Shown: positions 1-5,459 of the stretch, piece by piece
Position numbering within the stretch: the first letter of the stretch is position 1
Layout: every line of letters starts with the position of its first letter
Assembly: GCA_025924845.1 (NCBI GenBank)
Contig: JAICHN010000226.1
Coordinates: forward strand, 1 to 8,570
Length of the DNA stretch: 8,570 bases
Reading direction: 5' to 3'
Source: Chloroflexota bacterium
GTDB taxonomy: Bacteria; Chloroflexota; UBA5177; JANWHV01
The notes under the pieces: generated by a model
The model's database searches: none
Seen by the model: the letters and a program-made list of their open reading frames with translations, nothing else
What the model was told of the DNA's origin: nothing
Program-made: the position numbers and the translations under genes

Positions 1-176
1 AGCGCCCGCCCGATTTCACCGCCAATCAACTCCGCGATCAGGGCACGTTGACCCTGGCCGGCACCGCGAAACTTCAGCACATAGGCGCACCCGTCGTCCG
101 CCTCGACGATCGCAGGCAGGGACCCGCCCTCGCGCAATGGCGTGATGTACCGCGTGACGGATACAGTGCGGAGCAT
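1..176 (-). CDS. HipA-family kinase, N-terminal fragment (runs off window start)
   Basis: Reading the minus strand from an ATG at 176-174 gives 58 residues starting MLRTVSVTRYITPLREGGSL, followed by PAIVEADDG, YVLKFRGAGQG and LIAELIGGEIGRA. From memory this is the N-terminal hallmark of stand-alone HipA-like kinases: a glycine-rich GGSLP segment, then a V-x-KF strand whose lysine (in YVLKF) would be the ATP-contacting lysine, then the helix LIAELIGGEI. These proteins resemble the HipA serine/threonine kinase of toxin-antitoxin systems but usually occur without a HipB partner, and their substrate is unknown. No antitoxin gene lies upstream of it; the divergent neighbour is a cupin. A purine-rich GAAGGG stretch about 10 bases before the ATG is a weak ribosome binding site. 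The catalytic Asp and the C-terminal domain lie outside the window, so intactness cannot be judged. Confidence 0.8.
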   Translation of the reverse strand, partial: MLRTVSVTRYITPLREGGSLPAIVEADDGCAYVLKFRGAGQGQRALIAELIGGEIGRA

Positions 177-281
177 GGACGCAACCCTTCGCTAGCCTGG
201 CAATCCCCCACGCAAGGTAACGGAAGGCTCCCGCCCGTACAAGGCATTCCTACTCAAGGCATACGAGGAACCAGAGCGGTC

Positions 282-324
282 CCTCGAACCCGTGGACTTT
301 AGGTTTCCGCGTCCACCGGCGAGG
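282..324. other. Imperfect hairpin in the divergent intergenic region
   Basis: The 239-bp gap 177-415 separates the divergent kinase and cupin genes. It holds a dyad: CCTCG (282-286) can pair with CGAGG (320-324), CC (289-290) with GG (318-319), and GTGGAC (292-297) with GTCCAC (311-316), leaving a two-base bulge, one C-C mismatch and a 13-base loop. It could be a 5'-UTR structure of either gene or an operator dyad. No T-tract follows on either strand, so a simple intrinsic terminator is unlikely. I see no gene and no confident -35/-10 pair in the rest of this gap. Confidence 0.35.
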
Positions 325-402
325 CTGCAGTGAGTGATCTCGCTATCCGACTTCCTGGCCATCCTGTAGGCTGAGTGACGACCCACGGTTCGGCGGGTGT
401 AG

Positions 403-408
403 AGGAGG
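403..408 (+). promoter_or_regulatory. Strong ribosome binding site of the cupin gene
   Basis: AGGAGG ends 7 bases before the ATG at 416. It is a near-perfect Shine-Dalgarno sequence at ideal spacing and fixes the start of the cupin gene. It is the strongest site of this type in the window. Confidence 0.85.
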
Positions 409-415
409 ATAGTAC

Positions 416-760
416 ATGGCAAAGCCGGAGTTGGAGTTTGATCGACCGAAAGGCCCCTGGACGCGGTCCGACGGGCCGGTGGCCGGGATGTGGGAGCAAG
501 TGCTGGCATCAGATGCGGCCACAGGCGCGTACACTGGTTTGATCCGCTATGATCCTGGCGTGGACACCAGTCCGATCGGTAGGCGTATGCACAACTACTG
601 GGAAGAAGTCTACATCCTGCACGGCGACCTCACGGACCTGCACCTGGACCGCCGCTTTGAGGCAGGTATGTACGCATGCAGGCCGCCGGGCATGGCCCAT
701 GGGCCGTGGCGCACTGAAGGCGGGGTGACCATGCTGGAGATCCGCTATAAGGTGCCATAG
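416..760 (+). CDS. Small single-domain cupin protein
   Basis: A 114-residue protein matching the size of single-domain cupins. The first cupin motif is seen as H59-N-Y-W-E63-E64-V-Y-I-L-H69-G70-D, similar to the HxHxxxEEVYVLxGxxTD pattern of ChrR-type and dioxygenase-like cupins. The second is G84 ... R-P-P-G92-M-A-H95-G-P, matching the G-x5-PxGxxH consensus. H59, E63 or E64, and H95 are the probable metal ligands; the usual second His of motif 1 is replaced (HNY rather than HxH), so metal binding may differ from the archetype. There is no signal peptide, so it is probably cytoplasmic. The gene stands alone, divergent from the HipA-like kinase and separated by more than 250 bases from the regulator downstream. 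The exact function (sensor-type cupin, small-molecule dioxygenase or isomerase) cannot be decided. The start is set by the AGGAGG at 403-408. Confidence 0.85.
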   Translation: MAKPELEFDRPKGPWTRSDGPVAGMWEQVLASDAATGAYTGLIRYDPGVDTSPIGRRMHNYWEEVYILHGDLTDLHLDRRFEAGMYACRPPGMAHGPWRTEGGVTMLEIRYKVP

Positions 761-829
761 GTTCACCTCCTTCCAATCCGTGCCCACTCTCGTTCGCCGG
801 TCCTCGGAGCGTTTGGCGCTAAGCACCCC

Positions 830-859
830 GGCCGTTGGTCTGGTAATTTGACCACGGCC
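830..859 (+). terminator. GC-rich stem-loop downstream of the cupin gene
   Basis: GGCCGTTGGTC (830-840) pairs with GACCACGGCC (850-859), giving ten base pairs with a single bulged T and a 9-base loop (TGGTAATTT). It begins about 70 bases after the cupin stop codon. No run of T follows, so it is not a canonical Rho-independent terminator; it may be an mRNA 3'-end barrier. The same dyad contains TGGTC/GACCA half-sites of the type bound by FadR-subfamily GntR proteins, so a regulatory role toward the gene downstream is an alternative. Confidence 0.4.
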
Positions 860-900
860 TGTTGGATTTGGGACCATGCTGAGTGTCGGCCCAATCGCGC

Positions 901-930
901 CGGGTGGTACTACCGTATTGCATCCACCCG
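901..930. promoter_or_regulatory. Candidate FadR/GntR-type operator
   Basis: CGGGTGG (901-907) and CCACCCG (924-930) form a perfect 7-bp inverted repeat around a 16-base spacer. Nested inside is GGTGGTACTACC (903-914), itself a near-palindrome. Positions 905-915 read TGGTACTACCG, which fits the FadR-subfamily operator consensus TNGTNNNACNA at every fixed base except the last (G for A). It lies about 107 bases upstream of the GntR start and touches the -35 region of the predicted promoter, as expected for an autorepression site. Assignment to this regulator is inference. Confidence 0.4.
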
Positions 931-947
931 CCCCTTCCTCGTATAGT
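918..947 (+). promoter_or_regulatory. Predicted promoter of the GntR regulator gene
   Basis: A -10 candidate TATAGT (942-947, 5 of 6 consensus bases) has an 18-base spacing from a weak -35 candidate TTGCAT (918-923). Just downstream, TTGTCAGG is repeated twice head-to-tail (949-964), near the expected transcription start. The -35 is poor, so the call rests mainly on the -10 and on the position in front of the gene. Confidence 0.35.
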
Positions 948-1011
948 ATTGTCAGGTTGTCAGGCCAGTTTCGTTTTCAGTCTACGCACTCGTGAGGGCG
1001 CTGTCCCAGTC

Positions 1012-1015
1012 AGGA
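1012..1015 (+). promoter_or_regulatory. Ribosome binding site deciding the GntR start
   Basis: AGGA lies 6 bases before the ATG at 1022. The more upstream in-frame GTG at 992 has no purine-rich stretch before it, so the ATG at 1022 is the better start. Confidence 0.6.
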
Positions 1016-1021
1016 TTTGCA

Positions 1022-1801
1022 ATGCAGGCTCGATACATTCTCAAGACCAGACTCTATGAACAGATCGTTCTCCAGCTTCAACAGGAGATCCTCTCGGGGA
1101 GTCTGGCGCCCGGTGATCGGCTGCCCCCCGAACGCGATCTCGCCGCCCGCTTTAAGGTAAGCCGCGCCTCGATTCGCGAGGCGCTGAGCGTGTTGCAGTC
1201 CCGCGGCTTCATCGAGAGCCGGCAGGGCGGCGGCACTATTATCCGCGCCACACCCGACACCGAGCTAGCGGCGCCGCTGGCCGAGCAACTGGCGCGACAC
1301 GGCGCCGCAATCCGCAATCCACTCGAAGTGCGCTATATCTTCGAGCCGCAGACCGCGTATCTGGCCGCCGAAAATGCTACCGAAAATGAGGTCGCGGCAA
1401 TCGGTGCTCTGGTACAGAGCCAGAAGGAAGCGGTAGATGCCGGCGAAACCGGACTCGAACAGGATACTGCTTTCCATTTTGCCATCGCGCGTGCGTCGCA
1501 CAATGATCTGATCGTTACAATCATCACGTACATTAATAATGCCTTACGTGAAACACGCGAGTGGTCCCTCCGCGCGCGCTCCGGCGCTACAACATCGCTC
1601 GTTCACCATCAGCGGATTCTTGCCGCTATCGCCAACCACGATCCAGCCGCCGCGCAAACCGCCATGGCAGAGCATCTGGAGGAGGTACAGGTGATGGCCC
1701 TACGCTGGTTGCGGGAGCGGGCAATGGATTTGGGACCGGATCTCGACCAGCACCCTCTTCTCAGTCGGGCACGCGGTACCGCCAGGGAAGCCGGCGACTG
1801 A
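1022..1801 (+). CDS. GntR-family transcriptional regulator, FadR subfamily (FCD domain)
   Basis: A 259-residue protein from the ATG at 1022. Residues 8-75 form a typical GntR winged helix: YEQIVLQLQQEILSG, then G31-D-R-LPPERDLAARF, the recognition helix VSRASIREALSVLQSRG, and the wing GFIESRQGGGTII. Residues about 98-230 form the FCD ligand-binding domain, all-helical in this family, with the expected metal/ligand residues D148 and H152 (in EQDTAFHFAIARASHN), H195 or H196 (in LVHHQRILAAI) and H218 (in MAEHLEEV). Members bind small carboxylates or sugar acids and usually repress adjacent catabolic or transport genes. Its location 141 bases upstream of a binding-protein-dependent transporter, same strand, suggests it controls that operon and itself. 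The dyad at 901-930 is a possible site. The effector cannot be read from the sequence. An alternative GTG start at 992 would add ten residues. Confidence 0.93.
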   Translation: MQARYILKTRLYEQIVLQLQQEILSGSLAPGDRLPPERDLAARFKVSRASIREALSVLQSRGFIESRQGGGTIIRATPDTELAAPLAEQLARHGAAIRNPLEVRYIFEPQTAYLAAENATENEVAAIGALVQSQKEAVDAGETGLEQDTAFHFAIARASHNDLIVTIITYINNALRETREWSLRARSGATTSLVHHQRILAAIANHDPAAAQTAMAEHLEEVQVMALRWLRERAMDLGPDLDQHPLLSRARGTAREAGD

Positions 1802-1902
1802 GCTTCAAGATGACGACGGTGAGTAGACAGGGATGGGGCGATGGGTGGAGAGTGGCGCCTATGATGAAGTGAAGCGCGGATAGAAATCTGCTTGCGGCGT
1901 AG

Positions 1903-1934
1903 CTCAGTTCCTTGCAACAACTGTGACTGAGGAG
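1903..1934 (+). promoter_or_regulatory. Ribosome binding site of the binding-protein gene inside a possible switching hairpin
   Basis: GAGGAG (1929-1934) lies 8 bases before the ATG at 1943 and is a good Shine-Dalgarno sequence. CTCAGT (1903-1908) is complementary to ACTGAG (1926-1931), which would cover half of it. CAGTT (1905-1909) can instead pair with AACTG (1919-1923), which would free it. The two pairings exclude each other. The rest of the 141-bp gap 1802-1942 shows no convincing promoter or terminator. Confidence 0.4.
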
Positions 1935-1942
1935 AAGCAACA

Positions 1943-3523
1943 ATGGCACTATCCTGCGCGAGCCGAAGAATGAAGGCGCTGCTGGGCGTGGCCCTGGTTG
2001 GGACGATACTCCTACCGGCGGGGCTCTTCAATGCGCCTGCCCAGGCCATGCGGTCGGCAAAAACTAATCACGATCCCAACACACTGATCATCGGATCACA
2101 ATACGGCGATCCTCAGAACTTCGATCCCATAGCCACCTTTACGCTCGCCTGGGGCATGATCGCCTCAAATATCTTCGATCCGCTGATATACCGCGGCCCG
2201 AATCTTAAGATCGACCCGAGCAAGGGCCTTGCCACAAGCTGGAAGTACCTCAACTCAACCACTTTGCAACTAAAGCTCCGCAAGGGTGTCACCTTTCAAG
2301 ATGGCGAGCCCTTCAACGCCGATGCCGTGAAGTACACCTTTGACCGTCTGCTTGGTCCACTCGGCCAGAAAGGCGCACAGTACTTTCAGTACAAAAACAT
2401 CAAGAAGGTTACGGTCGTCGATCCCTACACGGTCAACATTATCAACAGCGCACCCAATCCGGTCATGATTACCGAGTTGGCGGGCTATGGGGCGATGATT
2501 GTACCGCCCGCCTACATCAAGAAGCACGGCGACAAGTACTTTGCCACCCATCCGATCGGCACCGGGCCGTTCATGGTCACCAAATACACACCGAATTCAG
2601 AAGTCGATATGGTGCGCTACGACAAGTATTGGGGCGGCCCGGCCAAAATGGCCAAGCTCATCTACCGCTTCATTCCCGAGGATGCTACCCGCCTGGCCGA
2701 ATTGCAGACCGGTCATATCGACATCATGCAAAAGGTAGCGACCGGCCAGGTAAGCGTGATCAAGGGCGCGAGCGACCTCAAGCTGCTCCCCGTGGGTAGT
2801 CCCACCGTCGACGGCATCTTCCTTAACGGGCGCAAGGCACCTCTCAACAACGTTCTGGTTCGCCAGGCCATCAATTATGCCATCGACCTTCCGACCATCG
2901 TAAAGGATGTGCTCGACGGCTATGGCGTGCCGGTCGCTACCTGGCAAAGTTCCGCCAGTTTCGGTAACGATCCCAGCCTCAAGCCCTATCCTTACGATCC
3001 CACCAAGGCCAAGGCGCTTCTGGCCCAGGCGCACTACAACAGTTCGACCACCCTTAAGTTCACCATCGACGGCACCGATTCGGTCTTTAAGCAAGTGGCC
3101 GAAGTGGTGGTCGCCGAACTACAGCAGGTGGGCATCAACGTCAATCTTCAAACCGTAGCACCCACCGTACTTTACAATACGGACATTCCCAAGGGAACCT
3201 ACGGAGATATGGCGGAATTCGGCTGGGGCGGCTGGACCCTGGACTTTGACAATACCGCCTACTCGCTCTACTACACGGGTCAGGTGTATAATCCCGGCTA
3301 CACGAACCCCACGCTCGATAAGCTGCTGACCGCCGCGCGCTCCACACTTGACAAGAATAAGCGCCTCAGCCTCTACAAGCAGGTCGATGCTATTCTCTAC
3401 CACGATGTGCCCAACGCCGCGATGTATCAGACAGTGAACCTGTGGGCGGAGAGCACCAACGTTCACAACTTCATCGCCGCACCCGATGATCGGTTGGTCC
3501 TTCACGACGTCTATTTGAAGTAG
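1943..3523 (+). CDS. ABC transporter extracellular solute-binding protein, family 5 (Dpp/Opp type)
   Basis: A 526-residue protein, the usual size for SBP family 5 (peptides, nickel, some oligosaccharides). Residues 1-35 are a Sec signal peptide: basic SRRMK, hydrophobic LLGVALVGTILLPAGLF, and a cleavage site APAQA-M after Ala35. The mature N-terminal strand is LIIGSQYGDPQNFDPI (about 48-63), and residues 95-121 contain the family signature (GLATSWKYLNSTTLQLKLRK, then GVTFQDG and the helix AVKYTFDRLL). Further family hallmarks are HPIGTGPF in the central lobe, VRQAINYAID, and YPYDPTKAKALLAQA near two-thirds. There is no lipobox cysteine, so unlike most monoderm homologues it is not an evident lipoprotein. 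It is the first gene of the transporter operon and would capture the ligand outside the membrane and hand it to the two permeases. Peptides are the likeliest ligand given the downstream peptidase, but specificity is inferred. Confidence 0.93.
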   Translation: MALSCASRRMKALLGVALVGTILLPAGLFNAPAQAMRSAKTNHDPNTLIIGSQYGDPQNFDPIATFTLAWGMIASNIFDPLIYRGPNLKIDPSKGLATSWKYLNSTTLQLKLRKGVTFQDGEPFNADAVKYTFDRLLGPLGQKGAQYFQYKNIKKVTVVDPYTVNIINSAPNPVMITELAGYGAMIVPPAYIKKHGDKYFATHPIGTGPFMVTKYTPNSEVDMVRYDKYWGGPAKMAKLIYRFIPEDATRLAELQTGHIDIMQKVATGQVSVIKGASDLKLLPVGSPTVDGIFLNGRKAPLNNVLVRQAINYAIDLPTIVKDVLDGYGVPVATWQSSASFGNDPSLKPYPYDPTKAKALLAQAHYNSSTTLKFTIDGTDSVFKQVAEVVVAELQQVGINVNLQTVAPTVLYNTDIPKGTYGDMAEFGWGGWTLDFDNTAYSLYYTGQVYNPGYTNPTLDKLLTAARSTLDKNKRLSLYKQVDAILYHDVPNAAMYQTVNLWAESTNVHNFIAAPDDRLVLHDVYLK

Positions 3524-3556
3524 ACTTTCGACGTGAATATACGCTGAAGGCGGGTC

Positions 3557-3594
3557 TCCCGCTCGGCCGGAAGGAGCCTTCCGACCGAGCGGGA
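3557..3594 (+). promoter_or_regulatory. Strong intercistronic hairpin between binding protein and permease genes
   Basis: TCCCGCTCGG (3557-3566) pairs with CCGAGCGGGA (3585-3594); after one C-A mismatch, CGGAAG (3568-3573) pairs with CTTCCG (3578-3583), leaving a 4-base loop. That makes 16 of 17 pairs in a 38-base element, beginning 34 bases after the binding-protein stop. No T-tract follows and permease translation starts 21 bases later, so it is probably a leaky attenuator or an mRNA-stabilising barrier. Such elements are known between binding-protein and permease genes, for example the REP sequence after malE, and raise the output of the binding protein over the permeases. Confidence 0.65.
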
Positions 3595-3614
3595 ATGGAG
3601 GGAAAGGCGCCCGC

Positions 3615-4535
3615 ATGCTCACTTATCTTGCGCGCCGAGTCGCCCAGAGCATCCTCGTCCTCCTGGGCATCTCTTTTATCGTATTTATCGCTCTGTATTT
3701 GACCGGTGATCCGGCGTCGGCGATGCTGCGGGCCGGGCAGCCCACGCGCGCCGATTTGGTTGCGATGCGCGCGCACCTGGGCCTCAATCAACCGCTGCCT
3801 GCCCAGTACGCGGTTTTCCTGTGGCATATGCTGCATGGCGACCTTGGTACCTCGTACTACTATCAGAGCCCGGCGCTTCAACTAGTCTTCAATCATATGC
3901 CCGCAACTCTCCTCCTCACCGCGTCCAGCATGGTGGTGTCCTTGCTGATCGCGTTTCCCCTGGGCATCCTCTCCGCGACCCGGCGTAACTCGGTGATCGA
4001 CTTCATTGCCCGTATTTTTGCCCTGCTCGGCGTGTCGTTCCCCAACTTCTGGCTGGGGATCATGTTCATCCTGCTTTTCGCCGTACGGCTCGATTGGCTG
4101 CCGCCTTCCGGTTACGGCAGTCCGGCCTACCTTGTCTTGCCCGCTCTGACCCTTGGGATCATTCTGGCCGGAATCTCTACGCGGCTGATTCGCTCCAGCG
4201 TGCTCGATGCGCTCGGCGAGGATTACGTCCGCACGGCACGCGCCAAAGGCCTCACCCGGCCAAAGGTGCTGGTGAAGCATGTGGTACGGAACTCGCTTCT
4301 TCCCATCGTGACCTACGTCGGCCTGCAATTCGGCACCTTGCTGGGCGGTCAAGTAATCATCGAGCAGGTGTTCTCCTGGCCCGGCGTGGGCCAACTGGCA
4401 TTGGGCGCGGTCAATCAGAGCGATTTTCCCCTGGTCCAGGCCAGCGTCATGGTCCTCGCCGCCCTTCTCGTCCTGGTGAACCTCCTGGTGGACATCAGTT
4501 ACGCCTTTCTGGATCCTCGCATCCAGTATCACTGA
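3615..4535 (+). CDS. ABC transporter permease, DppB/OppB type
   Basis: A 306-residue integral membrane protein with the typical DppB start MLTYLARRVAQSILVLLGIS and six predicted membrane segments at about 11-30, 98-120, 133-157, 171-189, 228-252 and 274-298. The long periplasmic loop after segment 1 carries GDPA and LGLNQPLPAQY, both characteristic of the subfamily. The EAA-type cytoplasmic loop that docks on the ATPase is at 202-230 (EDYVRTARAKGLTRPKVLVK and onwards, with ARAKGL as its core). The conserved VFSWPGVGQL follows at 252-261, and the protein ends in FLDPRI. It forms half of the transmembrane channel with the next gene product. A GGAGGG (3597-3602) and a closer AAAGG (3603-3607) precede the ATG, the latter 7 bases away. 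The gap to the next gene is only 15 bases, indicating one operon. Confidence 0.95.
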   Translation: MLTYLARRVAQSILVLLGISFIVFIALYLTGDPASAMLRAGQPTRADLVAMRAHLGLNQPLPAQYAVFLWHMLHGDLGTSYYYQSPALQLVFNHMPATLLLTASSMVVSLLIAFPLGILSATRRNSVIDFIARIFALLGVSFPNFWLGIMFILLFAVRLDWLPPSGYGSPAYLVLPALTLGIILAGISTRLIRSSVLDALGEDYVRTARAKGLTRPKVLVKHVVRNSLLPIVTYVGLQFGTLLGGQVIIEQVFSWPGVGQLALGAVNQSDFPLVQASVMVLAALLVLVNLLVDISYAFLDPRIQYH

Positions 4536-4550
4536 ACGGACCCCATTGCC

Positions 4551-5459
4551 ATGCGCCCGCTTGCACTTACTTCGGTACCGGTGGAAGCCCCCGATGAAGC
4601 AGACTTGCCGACTCGTCGCGGTCCGCGCCTGTTCTCGCGCGCGAACAGCGGTCTCTATCTGGGCGGTCTGATCATGCTGGTGGTACTGGCCTGCATGGTG
4701 GCGCCCAGCCTGATTACCCCAGGCGACCCGCTGGCCCTGAACCTGGCCGCGCGGCTGCTTGGTCCCGGCACGCCGGGTCATTCCCTGGGGACCGATCCCC
4801 TCGGTCGAGATGTCTGGCGGCTCATCGTGTACAGCGCCCGACCCTCGGTGGTGATCGCCCTGGTCGCCGTGGCGATTGGCAGCACGATCGGCGTCACCCT
4901 CGGCCTGGTTTCCGGCTACGTGGGTGGTTGGCTGGATGCGGTGATCATGCGATGGACCGACATACAGCTTGCCTTTCCGTTCATTCTGCTGGCCCTGGTC
5001 ATCCTCAGCCTGTTCGGTACGGGCGTGCGCAACATGATTCTGGTTCTGGCCCTGGGCGGCTGGATGGACTACGCGCGAGTAGTAAGGAGCCAAGTACTGA
5101 GCGCCAAGGAGCAGGGCTTTGTGATCGCCGCGGTCGCCATCGGCGCCGGCACGTTCCGCATTCTCTTCCGCCACATTCTGCCGAGCGTGCTGGCCTCGGT
5201 GATTGTGCTGTTCACGCTCAATCTGAGTATCAACATTCTATTTGAGGCAGCCCTCACCTTCCTCGGCCTGGGGATCAGCCCCGAAACGCCTACCTGGGGC
5301 GGCATGCTGAGCGACGGGCGCGTCTACCTCAGCACGGCATGGTGGATTGCCACCTTCCCCGGCCTGGCGATCATGATTACCGCGCTGGGCATCAATATCC
5401 TGGGCGACTGGATGCGCGATACGTTGGATCCAAGAGTAGTAAGGGGCGGCAGAGCGTGA
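4551..5459 (+). CDS. ABC transporter permease, DppC/OppC type
   Basis: A 302-residue integral membrane protein, the partner of the preceding DppB-type permease. A hydrophilic N-terminus (1-33) precedes membrane segment 1 (about 35-55). The DppC hallmark HSLGTDPLGRDVWRL lies at 77-91, followed by segments at about 99-122, 137-156, 160-175, 208-230 and 265-285. The EAA-type loop for the ATPase is at 182-212 (VLSAKEQGFVIAAVAIGAGT, then FRHILP). LTFLGLGISPETPTWGGML (235-253) and the C-terminal GDWMRDTLDPR (285-295) are also typical. The start codon is the ATG at 4551; the ribosome binding site is weak (only GGA nearby), so translation is probably coupled to the upstream gene. The stop TGA overlaps the GTG start of the next gene. 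Confidence 0.95.
   Translation: MRPLALTSVPVEAPDEADLPTRRGPRLFSRANSGLYLGGLIMLVVLACMVAPSLITPGDPLALNLAARLLGPGTPGHSLGTDPLGRDVWRLIVYSARPSVVIALVAVAIGSTIGVTLGLVSGYVGGWLDAVIMRWTDIQLAFPFILLALVILSLFGTGVRNMILVLALGGWMDYARVVRSQVLSAKEQGFVIAAVAIGAGTFRILFRHILPSVLASVIVLFTLNLSINILFEAALTFLGLGISPETPTWGGMLSDGRVYLSTAWWIATFPGLAIMITALGINILGDWMRDTLDPRVVRGGRA
5441..5446 (+). promoter_or_regulatory. Ribosome binding site for the M14 peptidase gene
   Basis: AAGGGG lies within the end of the permease gene, 9 bases before the GTG at 5456. It supports the GTG start and translational coupling through the GTGA overlap at 5456-5459. Confidence 0.6.

Noticed and set aside
276..296. Minus-strand GGGTTCGAGGGACC, resembling a tRNA T-arm
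   Set aside because: The flanking bases do not form the five-pair T stem, and no acceptor or anticodon arm is present.
48..302. Plus-strand 84-residue reading frame at the window start
   Set aside because: It overlaps the HipA-like kinase N-terminus on the opposite strand, has no ribosome binding site and shows no recognisable motif.
992..1021. Upstream GTG start for the GntR gene
   Set aside because: It has no ribosome binding site and adds ten residues not typical of the family. The ATG at 1022 has AGGA at good spacing and places the winged helix at the usual distance from the N-terminus.
1894..1909. GCGGCGTAGCTCAGTT, resembling the 5' part of a tRNA (D-arm box A)
   Set aside because: No D-loop GG, anticodon arm or T-arm follows, and a coding gene with its ribosome binding site begins within 35 bases.
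3882..5174. Long minus-strand reading frame (430 residues) opposite the two permease genes
   Set aside because: It lies antisense to two unmistakable DppB/DppC genes. Its product is a hydrophilic, low-complexity D/H/Q/G-rich mirror of membrane-protein codons with no recognisable domain.
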